A stretch of 52,357 bases of DNA from contig DATEDA010000033.1 of assembly GCA_035286595.1 (NCBI GenBank), positions 1-52,357 on the forward strand, written 5' to 3'. The translations under genes and the position numbers were made by a program. Below the pieces are notes generated by a model. The model was not told where the DNA came from, did no database searches, and was given only the letters and a program-made list of their open reading frames with translations. Below, piece by piece: positions 43,392 through 50,233 of the stretch. The first letter of the stretch is position 1; each line of letters begins with the position of its first letter. The DNA comes from DATEDA01 sp035286595 (GTDB lineage: Bacteria > Pseudomonadota > Gammaproteobacteria > Burkholderiales > SG8-39).

Positions 43392-44119
43392 CAGGGCGCC
43401 TCGCCGGCCAGCACTTCCGCCACGTGCAGGACCTTCGTCTCGCCGTCGCCCCGGCGACGGAGCCGCCCCTCGATGCTCAGCAGGCAGCCGAGGTCCCCGG
43501 CCACGACCGCATCGGCGCCGCTCGCCTGGATCTGCGCGCACTTGCGGTCGGCGATCGCCGCGGACACTTCGCCGAACTTCACCGCGAACGTGCCGCCGAA
43601 CCCGCAGCACTGCTCGCACTCGTCCATTTCCTTGAGGCGGAGCCCGGGAACGCCCGCGAGCAGCGCGCGCGGCTGGCCCTTGACGCCGAGCTCGCGGAGC
43701 CCCGAACAGGCGTCGTGGTAGGTGACCGTCCCGGCGAAACGACCGGGAACGCGCTCCAGCCTTGCGACGTTGACGAGGAAGTCGGTGAGCTCGTAGGTGC
43801 GGCCGCCGAGGCGCCGGATGCGGTCGAGCAACACCGCTTCGCCCTCGAAGAGATCGGGATAGTGGGTCTTGATCATCCCGCCGCAGGAGCCGGAAGGCAC
43901 GACGACGTAGTCGCAGCCCTCGAACTCCCCGAGCACCTTCGCGGCGAGCGCGCGCGCCGATCGGCGATCCCCCGAGTTGTAGCCCGGCTGCCCGCAGCAG
44001 GTCTGCGTCGGAGGAACCAGGACTTCGCAGCCCGCCGCCTGGAGGAGCTTGACCGCCGCCGACCCGATGCTCGGGCGCATCAGATCCACGAGACAGGTGA
44101 CGAACAGCCCGACGCGCAT
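43391..44119 (-). CDS. lutA: Lactate utilisation protein LutA
   Basis: 242 residues from ATG 44119 (RVGLFVTCLVDLMRPSIG). Two CCG cysteine-rich domains: QTCCGQPGYNSG and ECEQCCGFGGTFAVKFGEVS, typical of LutA/GlpC/HdrB subunits that bind iron-sulfur clusters. First gene of lutA-lutB, and divergent from the IclR-type regulator gene across 76 bases, so that regulator likely controls it. The reading frame open to 44341 runs past this start into the regulator region and is not supported. Confidence 0.94.
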   Translation of the reverse strand: MRVGLFVTCLVDLMRPSIGSAAVKLLQAAGCEVLVPPTQTCCGQPGYNSGDRRSARALAAKVLGEFEGCDYVVVPSGSCGGMIKTHYPDLFEGEAVLLDRIRRLGGRTYELTDFLVNVARLERVPGRFAGTVTYHDACSGLRELGVKGQPRALLAGVPGLRLKEMDECEQCCGFGGTFAVKFGEVSAAIADRKCAQIQASGADAVVAGDLGCLLSIEGRLRRRGDGETKVLHVAEVLAGEAP

Positions 44120-44195
44120 GTCGTTGCAGTGGATCCGAGCGGGCGCGAAGCTTAGCACGCGACCGGTCCCGGATCGCGGTGTAGACTTTCGCTGC

Positions 44196-44969
44196 GTGAA
44201 CCAGAAGGAATCAAAAAACTCCATCCAGGTCATCGAGCGGATGATGCGGCTCCTCGACGTGCTCGCCGAGGCGCCGAACGCGGTCAGCCTGAAGATCGCC
44301 GCCGGAAAAGCGGGTCTGCACCCGTCGACCGCGCACCGCATCCTCGGCGCGCTCGTGCGCGACCGGATGGTCGAGCGCGTCGACCAGGGCAGCTACCGGC
44401 TCGGGATGCGGCTGCTCGAGCTCGGCAACCTGGTCAAGTCGCGGATCAGCGTGCGCGAGCACGCGCTCCCCTTCATGCGGGAGCTCCACGCCGCCACCGG
44501 CGAGGCGGTCAACCTCTCGGTGCGCCGCGACGACGAGATCGTCTACATCGAGCGCACGTCCAGCGGGCGCTCGCTGATGCGCGTGGTCAACATCATCGGC
44601 GCGCGCGCGCCGCTGCACATCACCGCGGTGGGCAAGCTGTTCCTGCTCGACGAAGGCGCAGAGGGGGTGAAGGCCTACGCCGATCGCACCGGCCTCGCGT
44701 CGTTCACCAGGAACACGATCCACGGCCTGCCAGCCCTGGAGAAGGAGCTCGACCGGATCCGCCGCCAAGGCTACGCGATCGACAACGAGGAGGCCGAGCT
44801 CGGGGTGCGCTGCATCGGCGCCGCGATCCACGACGACACCGGCGCGCTCGTCGCCGGGCTCTCGGTGTCGGCGCCCGCCGAGCGGATGAAGCCGGCGTGG
44901 TCGGCGCTGGTGAAGGAGACCGCGGAGAAGATCTCCCGCGCGCTCGGGTATCGCGGGTCGCCTGCCTGA
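44196..44969 (+). CDS. IclR family transcriptional regulator
   Basis: 257 residues from GTG 44196 (NQKESKNSIQVIERMMRLLD). The N-terminal winged helix (VSLKIAAGKAGLHPSTAHRILGAL) is followed by an IclR effector domain (EAVNLSVRRDDEIVYIER, LHITAVGKLFLL, YAIDNEEAELGVRCIGAAI). TAGACT at 44182-44187 is a possible -10 and would leave almost no leader. It is divergent from lutA and translationally linked (TGATG) to the DUF202 gene downstream. Control of lutAB by lactate or a related acid is the simplest proposal. Confidence 0.92.
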   Translation: MNQKESKNSIQVIERMMRLLDVLAEAPNAVSLKIAAGKAGLHPSTAHRILGALVRDRMVERVDQGSYRLGMRLLELGNLVKSRISVREHALPFMRELHAATGEAVNLSVRRDDEIVYIERTSSGRSLMRVVNIIGARAPLHITAVGKLFLLDEGAEGVKAYADRTGLASFTRNTIHGLPALEKELDRIRRQGYAIDNEEAELGVRCIGAAIHDDTGALVAGLSVSAPAERMKPAWSALVKETAEKISRALGYRGSPA

Positions 44970-45334
44970 TGTCCTATCTCGACGACCCGCGCGTCCTGTT
45001 CGCCGCGGAGCGCACCCTGCTGGCGTGGGTGCGCACCGCCGTCGCGCTGATGGGGCTCGGCTTCGTCGTCGCGAAGTTCGGGCTGTTCCTCCACCTCGTC
45101 GCCGGCCACGAGCCGTCGCCGGCGCAAGAGATGTTCGCGCTACTCACCGGCGTCGCGCTGGTGGCCCTGGGCGTGGCCGGTTGCATCGCTGCTGCTGTCC
45201 AGCACCGCCGCTTTATCGCGGAGCTCGGCCCGGGCGAGGTTCCACGCGGCTACCGCACCGGCCTCGCGATCGTGTCGACGTACGCCCTCGCCACGCTGGG
45301 CGTCATCGTGGCCGTCTACCTCGTGGCATCCTAG
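44969..45334 (+). CDS. DUF202 family membrane protein
   Basis: 121 residues with three membrane helices and the DUF202 signature near the start: DPRVLFAAERTLLAWVRTAV, followed by LMGLGFVVAKFG. The family (YidH-like) is widespread and has no established function. Its ATG shares one base with the IclR gene stop, so expression is probably coupled to that regulator; no functional link is evident. It converges on egtD with 15 bases between stops. Confidence 0.88.
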   Translation: MSYLDDPRVLFAAERTLLAWVRTAVALMGLGFVVAKFGLFLHLVAGHEPSPAQEMFALLTGVALVALGVAGCIAAAVQHRRFIAELGPGEVPRGYRTGLAIVSTYALATLGVIVAVYLVAS

Positions 45335-45349
45335 GTCTGCCACTCGGCG

Positions 45350-46333
45350 TCAAACCGCCATCATCGCGTGCACGGCGAAGAGATTCGCCGGGTCCGTCCA
45401 CACCTGCTCGGGGTGGAAGCGGGCCCCCCGCGCGAGCCCCTGGAACTCCGCCACGCCGTACTTGCACGAGATCTCGGTGTGGATCCTCTCGCCGGCCTTG
45501 AAGTCGAACCGCTGGCCGCCGACGTGGACGATCTGCTGGTAGAGGCTCTCGAGGTGCATCTCGATCCGGCCCATCGCCTCGTCGTAGAACGCAAGGTGCC
45601 GGAACCGCTTGACCTGGAAGTCGCCGCCGAGCTCGCGGTTGATGCGGGTGAGCAGGTTCAGGTTGAACTCGGCGGTCACGCCGCGCGCGTCGTCGTACGC
45701 CGCTTCGAGCGTGCGCTTGTCCTTCTTGAGGTCGACCCCGATCACGAGCATCCCGCCCGGCCCGACGATCTCCCGCACCCCCTTCAGGAACTCGAGCGCC
45801 TCCTCCCGCGTGAGATTGCCGATCGTGGAGCCGGGAAAGTAGACGACCTTGCGCCGGATCGGCACGCCCACGAACTCCGGCAGCTTGAGCGGCCGCGTGA
45901 AGTCGGCGACGACGCCGGTGATGTTGAGCCACGGGAACATCCGCGCCAGCTCGGCGCAGGCGCTCCGCAGCTGGGCATCGGAGATGTCGATCGGCACGTA
46001 GAGCGAGGGCTGCGCGCGGCCGATGAGGAGGCGGGTCTTCACGCTCGCCCCGGAACCGAACTCGATCAGCTGGGTCTCGGCGCCGAGGAGCCGGACGAGC
46101 TCGCCGAGGCGGCTCTCCATGATCGCCATCTCGGTGCGCGTCGGGTAGTACTCGGGCAGCTCGCAGATCGCCTCGAAGAGCTTCGACCCGCGCCAGTCGT
46201 AGAAGTACTTGGGGGGGAGCGATTTGTGCGGCGCCGAAAGACCGGCCAGCACGTCGTCCAGGAAGGACGGCCCCTCGGTGAGGAAGTTGTAGAACCGGAC
46301 GACACCCGCGCCCGAAAGCCGCGGGGCCGTCAT
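45350..46333 (-). CDS. egtD: L-histidine N-alpha-methyltransferase EgtD
   Basis: 327 residues. SAM-dependent methyltransferase of the EgtD/DUF2260 family, which trimethylates histidine to hercynine, the first step to ergothioneine. Seen: LPPKYFYDWRGSKLFEAICELPEYYPTRTE in two parts, LIEFGSGASVKTRLL (SAM motif), VYFPGSTIGNL, GVDLKKDKRTLEAAYDD, and C-terminal EISCKY. Start ATG 46333 lies 7 bases after the stop of the PbpG-like gene. No egtB is adjacent: the SUMF1-domain protein at 11037 lacks the EgtB architecture. The methylated product or a partner encoded elsewhere remains to be shown. Confidence 0.9.
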   Translation of the reverse strand: MTAPRLSGAGVVRFYNFLTEGPSFLDDVLAGLSAPHKSLPPKYFYDWRGSKLFEAICELPEYYPTRTEMAIMESRLGELVRLLGAETQLIEFGSGASVKTRLLIGRAQPSLYVPIDISDAQLRSACAELARMFPWLNITGVVADFTRPLKLPEFVGVPIRRKVVYFPGSTIGNLTREEALEFLKGVREIVGPGGMLVIGVDLKKDKRTLEAAYDDARGVTAEFNLNLLTRINRELGGDFQVKRFRHLAFYDEAMGRIEMHLESLYQQIVHVGGQRFDFKAGERIHTEISCKYGVAEFQGLARGARFHPEQVWTDPANLFAVHAMMAV

Positions 46334-46340
46334 GGGGCGG

Positions 46341-47282
46341 TCAGTGCAGGGCGGCTGCCTGCAGCTTGATGCCGATGTGACCTTCCGCGGCAGCCGAGTG
46401 ACGCCGCGCGGCATGCCGGCTGGCCGGGGCGTCCATCCGGATCGCCCCCACGGGGGCGGTGTCCCCGAGCTCGAGCCACTTCCGGATGCGGATGGCGTCG
46501 CCGACCCGGGTGTACTTGCCCACCGAGTCGAGCAGCACGATCACGACTTGCCGCGCGGACATGCTCGCCTGCATCACCAGGCAGCGTCCGGCTTGCCGGA
46601 TGAAGCCGGTCTTCGAGACCGCGATCTCCCAGCTCGTGTTGCGCACGAGCCCGTTCGTGTTCACGAACCGCACGTTCCGCTTGCCGAGCCGCACCTCGGC
46701 GCTCGGCGCCGTGGAGTACTCGCGGATGAGCGGATAGTCGTGCGCCGCGATGACGAGCTTCGCCAGGTCCGCGGCGCTCGAGACGTTCGCGCTCGACAGG
46801 CCGGTCGGCTCGACGAAGCGGGTGTCGTTCATCCCGAGCTCGGCCGCCGTGTCGTTCATCGCCTGGACGAAGGCCTCGAGGCCGCCGGGGTAGGTCCGTC
46901 CCAGGGCGGCGGCGGCGCGGTTCTCGGAGGCCATCAGCGCGAGCCGGAGCAGCTCGCCGCGGGTAAGGGTCACGCCGCGGTTGAGCGGCGTGAAGGTCCG
47001 TGCCGACCGGGTGTTGGCGAGGTCCTCGCGGGTGATCTCGATCGGCTCGTCGAGCGCCAGGTTGGCATCGAGCAGGACGACAGCGGTCATGAGCTTGGTG
47101 ATCGACGCGATCGGGACGACCGCCGCGGCGTTCTTGTCGTAGAGCACCTCGCCGGTCTCCGCGTCGACGATCAGCACGGCCGACGACTTGAGCTTGGGCG
47201 CGTCCCCCGCGTGCGCGCCTGGCACGAACGCAGCCCACGACAAGGCTGCGGCCAGCGCTGCCGCGCGAATCATTGTTCTCAT
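46341..47282 (-). CDS. pbpG: D-alanyl-D-alanine endopeptidase, PbpG/PBP7-like (peptidase S11)
   Basis: 313 residues. Signal peptide with cleavage after AHA (residue 25). Penicillin-binding active-site motifs: S60-I-T-K63, S119-E-N121 and K224-T-G226. These define a periplasmic low-molecular-mass PBP that cuts peptidoglycan cross-links (PBP7) or trims pentapeptides. ATG 47282 has a GGGGAGCAGGGGG-like ribosome site. The C-terminal tail (about 25 residues) is His/Arg/Ala-rich. It is followed 7 bases later by egtD, an unusual pairing. Confidence 0.92.
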   Translation of the reverse strand: MRTMIRAAALAAALSWAAFVPGAHAGDAPKLKSSAVLIVDAETGEVLYDKNAAAVVPIASITKLMTAVVLLDANLALDEPIEITREDLANTRSARTFTPLNRGVTLTRGELLRLALMASENRAAAALGRTYPGGLEAFVQAMNDTAAELGMNDTRFVEPTGLSSANVSSAADLAKLVIAAHDYPLIREYSTAPSAEVRLGKRNVRFVNTNGLVRNTSWEIAVSKTGFIRQAGRCLVMQASMSARQVVIVLLDSVGKYTRVGDAIRIRKWLELGDTAPVGAIRMDAPASRHAARRHSAAAEGHIGIKLQAAALH

Positions 47283-47312
47283 GCCCCCTGCTCCCCTGGC
47301 CTACCGCGGCGC

Positions 47313-47342
47313 AGTCTAGCCGCCGCCACGTCCAAGGAGCAA
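47313..47342 (-). promoter_or_regulatory. Possible promoter of pbpG-egtD
   Basis: Minus-strand TTGCTC (47342-47337), 18-base spacer, TAGACT (47318-47313), about 30 bases ahead of the pbpG start. Moderate match to sigma-70 consensus. Confidence 0.35.
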
Positions 47343-47391
47343 GCAAAAATAAGGCCCTACGCGCGGAACCTGACAAGGTCATGAGAAATAG

Positions 47392-49251
47392 TCACGCCGC
47401 GGCCACGATTGGCGCGGGCCCGGGGGCCCCCGGGGGGTCCTGGGGCTCCTCCTCTTGCTGCAGCGCCCACATCTGGGCGTACAGCCCCCCTGCCTCCAGC
47501 AGCTCCCGGTGGGTGCCCCGCTCGACGATGCGGCCGTGGTCCATCACCAGGATCTGGTCGGCGTCCATCACCGTCGACAGCCGATGGGCGATGACGAGCG
47601 TCGTGTGCCCCCGGGCGATGCGGTCGAGCTCGGCCTGGATCGCCTTCTCGGCCTTCGAGTCGAGCGCGCTCGTCGCCTCGTCGAAGATCAGGATCCGCGG
47701 GCGCTTGAGGAGCGCGCGCGCGATCGCGACGCGCTGCTTCTCGCCGCCCGAGAGCTTCAGCCCCCGCTCCCCGACCTTGGTTTCATAGCCCTCGGGGATC
47801 GTCATGATGAAGTCGTGGATGTGCGCCGCCTTCGCCGCGTCGAGGACCTCCGCCTCGGCCGCGCCGGGACGGCCGTAGTGGATGTTGTACCCGATGGTGT
47901 CGTTGAAGAGCACCGTGTCCTGGGGGACGATGCCGATCGCGCCGCGCAGGCTCGCCTGCTTCAGGTCACGCACGTCGACGCCGTTCACGGCGATCCGGCC
48001 GGTCGCCACGTCGTAGAAGCGGTACAGCAGGCGCGCGAGCGTCGATTTTCCCGACCCGGAGTGACCCACCACCGCGACCTTGCTCCCGGCCGGAATCTCG
48101 AAACTCACGTCGAAGAGTATCTGTCGGTTCGGCTCGTAGGAGAAGTCGACGCGCTCGAAGCGGATCGCGGCCGGCGCGTCGGGGAGCGCCACGGCGTTCG
48201 GCCGGTCCTGGATCTCGCGGTGCTCCTCGAGCAGGCGGAACATGCGGTCGATGTCGGTGAGCGACTGCTTGACCTGGCGGTAGACCATGCCGAGGAAGTT
48301 GAGCGGGATGTAGAGCTGGATCAGCAGCGCGTTCACCAGCACCAGGTCGCCGAGCGTGAGGCTCCTCGCGGCGACGCCCTGCGCCACCAGCACCATGAGC
48401 GCGGTCACCGCGCCGGCGATGATCAGGCTCTGGCCGATGTTGAGGAACCCGAGCGAGGCCTCGCTCTTCGTCGCCGCCGCCTCGTAGCCGCGGAGGTTGT
48501 CGTCGTAGCGGCGCGCCTCGAACTCCTCGTTGCCGAAGTACTTCACCGTCTCGTAGTTGAGCAGGCTGTCGATCGCGCGGGTGTTCGCCTTCGAGTCGAG
48601 CTCGTTCGCGCGGCGGCGGATGTCGATGCGCCACTCGGTGACGAGGATCGTGAACGCGATGTAGACCGCGACCGCGCCGAACGTGATCGCTGCGAACCGC
48701 CAGTCGAACTTGGTGAGCAGCACCGCCGCGACCAGGCTGAACTCGAGGATGACCGGCACGATCGAGAACAGCATGTACGAGAGCAGCGTCGAGATGCCGT
48801 TGGTGCCCCGCTCGATGTCGCGCGACACGCCGCCGGTCTGCCGCTCGAGGTGGAAGCGCAACGACAGGCTGTGAAGATGCCGGAACACCTCCAGCGCGAC
48901 GCGCCGGATGGCGCGCTGCGTCACGCGAACGAAGAGCACGTCGCGCAGCTCCGCGAAGAGCGTGGTCGAGAAGCGCAGCATCCCGTACGCGGCCAGCAGC
49001 GCGAACGGCACCGCCAGGATCGCGGTCTGGGGGTCGAGCGCGTCGACGATCTCCTTCAGGATGAGCGGGACGGCGACGTTCGCGAGCTTGGCCGCGACGA
49101 GCAGCGTGAGCGCCACCAGCACCCGCCATTTGAACTCCCACAGGTAAGGCAGCAGGCGGGGGAGCACCCGCCATTCGCTCCGCCGGCGCGCGGGCGCCGC
49201 CCCGGGCGGGGTCCGGTCGAGCGGGAGCGCAGCGCCGTCGTGATGTCGCAA
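47392..49251 (-). CDS. Atm1-type ABC exporter (fused permease/ATPase)
   Basis: 619 residues. Six-helix permease domain (about 35-335), with the Atm1 hallmark LLNYETVKYFGNEEFE and FHLERQTGGVSRDIERGT, followed by an ATPase domain: Walker A GHSGSGKSTLARLL, signature LSGGEKQRVAIARAL, Walker B ILIFDEATSALD, H-loop IAHRLSTV. Bacterial Atm1 homologues export glutathione-metal or polysulfide compounds. The start is a TTG with GGAAGG six bases upstream; no in-frame ATG occurs until well inside the permease. Divergent from the TetR/fadE unit. Substrate inferred from family only. Confidence 0.93.
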   Translation of the reverse strand: MRHHDGAALPLDRTPPGAAPARRRSEWRVLPRLLPYLWEFKWRVLVALTLLVAAKLANVAVPLILKEIVDALDPQTAILAVPFALLAAYGMLRFSTTLFAELRDVLFVRVTQRAIRRVALEVFRHLHSLSLRFHLERQTGGVSRDIERGTNGISTLLSYMLFSIVPVILEFSLVAAVLLTKFDWRFAAITFGAVAVYIAFTILVTEWRIDIRRRANELDSKANTRAIDSLLNYETVKYFGNEEFEARRYDDNLRGYEAAATKSEASLGFLNIGQSLIIAGAVTALMVLVAQGVAARSLTLGDLVLVNALLIQLYIPLNFLGMVYRQVKQSLTDIDRMFRLLEEHREIQDRPNAVALPDAPAAIRFERVDFSYEPNRQILFDVSFEIPAGSKVAVVGHSGSGKSTLARLLYRFYDVATGRIAVNGVDVRDLKQASLRGAIGIVPQDTVLFNDTIGYNIHYGRPGAAEAEVLDAAKAAHIHDFIMTIPEGYETKVGERGLKLSGGEKQRVAIARALLKRPRILIFDEATSALDSKAEKAIQAELDRIARGHTTLVIAHRLSTVMDADQILVMDHGRIVERGTHRELLEAGGLYAQMWALQQEEEPQDPPGAPGPAPIVAAA

Positions 49252-49378
49252 GTGAAACCTTCCGTTGGTCTAGAGCGGGGATTCTAAAGTGTTGCCTCCC
49301 GCAGCGAAATCAAGCTCCGCCAGAGGGTTATCGCGACGGCCGGGCCCGCGGCGCGGCCGCGCCGACCGCGAGCGCCCC

Positions 49379-49406
49379 TTGACACCCCGGCGCGGCGGGC
49401 TAACAT
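49379..49406 (+). promoter_or_regulatory. Promoter of the psrA-like/fadE operon
   Basis: Consensus -35 TTGACA (49379-49384), 16-base spacer, -10 TAACAT (49401-49406). Transcription should start near 49413, inside the operator, leaving a leader of about 23 bases. Confidence 0.7.
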
Positions 49407-49423
49407 TCAAACAGTCGTTTGAA
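49406..49423 (+). promoter_or_regulatory. PsrA-type operator
   Basis: Perfect palindromic arms TTCAAAC-AGTC-GTTTGAA, containing the PsrA consensus CAAAC-N4-GTTTG. It overlaps the end of the -10 and the transcription start, so the regulator can repress itself and fadE. Confidence 0.75.
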
Positions 49424-49435
49424 ACTAGCGTTGTG

Positions 49436-50215
49436 ATGCCGGCCGCTTCCCGCACCCGCCCCGCCACCGCCGAGCGCCTCCTCGCCGCCGCCGAGCGCCT
49501 GTTCCTCGCGCACGGCTACGACGGCACGTCGAGCCGCATGCTCACCGCGGCGGCGCGCGTCAACCTGGCCGCGGTCAGCTATCACTTCGGCGGCAAGACC
49601 GGGCTCTTCCAGTCGATGCTCGCCCGGCGGCTCGACGCGCTCCACGAGGAACGCCTCGCCCTGCTCGACGCCTACGAGCGGGTCGCGGGCACGATGCCCC
49701 TGTCTTGCGAGCGGATCCTGTCGGCGCTCTTCGTCCCGGCGCTCCGGCTCGCGCGGGACCCGAAGCGCGGCGGGGCCGATTTCCTGCGGCTCCTCGGGCG
49801 CGCGTACGTGGACCCGTCGCCCGAGCTGCGCGCGTTTCTCTCGGAGCGATACGCGCCGTCGATCGCGCGGTTCAAGGACGCGTTCGCCCGCGCGCTGCCC
49901 GACATCGCGCCGCGCGAGCTGTCCTGGCGGCTGCACTTCATGCTGGGCGCGCTCGCCTACACGCTCGCCGGCACCGACGCCTGGCGGCTGATCGCGGCGC
50001 TGAGTCAGGACGAGACCGCGAAGCCGACCGACGACCAGCTCCTCCTGCGCCGGCTCGCACCGTTCCTGATCGCCGGACTGCAGGCGCCGCTGCCCGACCT
50101 TGCCGGCGAGGATCCCATCGTCTCGATCGCCGATTCGCGGCTCGCGCGCGGGGCGGTGAACGAACGGTCCGCGCCCGCAGTCACAACGTCGAGGGGCGCG
50201 CGCCGCGTCGCCTAG
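49436..50215 (+). CDS. psrA: TetR family regulator, PsrA-like
   Basis: 259 residues from ATG 49436. The N-terminal TetR helix-turn-helix (AERLLAAAERLFLAHGYDGTS; VNLAAVSYHFGGKTGLFQSM) is followed by a C-terminal domain with FLRLLGRAYVDPSPELRAFL and WRLHFMLGALAYTLAGTD, as in PsrA-type regulators of beta-oxidation. A PsrA operator sits on its own promoter and fadE follows after 18 bases. It likely senses long-chain fatty acids or acyl-CoA and controls fadE and itself. The C-terminus is longer than needed and low in structure (after about 225). Confidence 0.85.
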   Translation: MPAASRTRPATAERLLAAAERLFLAHGYDGTSSRMLTAAARVNLAAVSYHFGGKTGLFQSMLARRLDALHEERLALLDAYERVAGTMPLSCERILSALFVPALRLARDPKRGGADFLRLLGRAYVDPSPELRAFLSERYAPSIARFKDAFARALPDIAPRELSWRLHFMLGALAYTLAGTDAWRLIAALSQDETAKPTDDQLLLRRLAPFLIAGLQAPLPDLAGEDPIVSIADSRLARGAVNERSAPAVTTSRGARRVA

Positions 50216-50233
50216 AGGTACGGAGGCATCACG

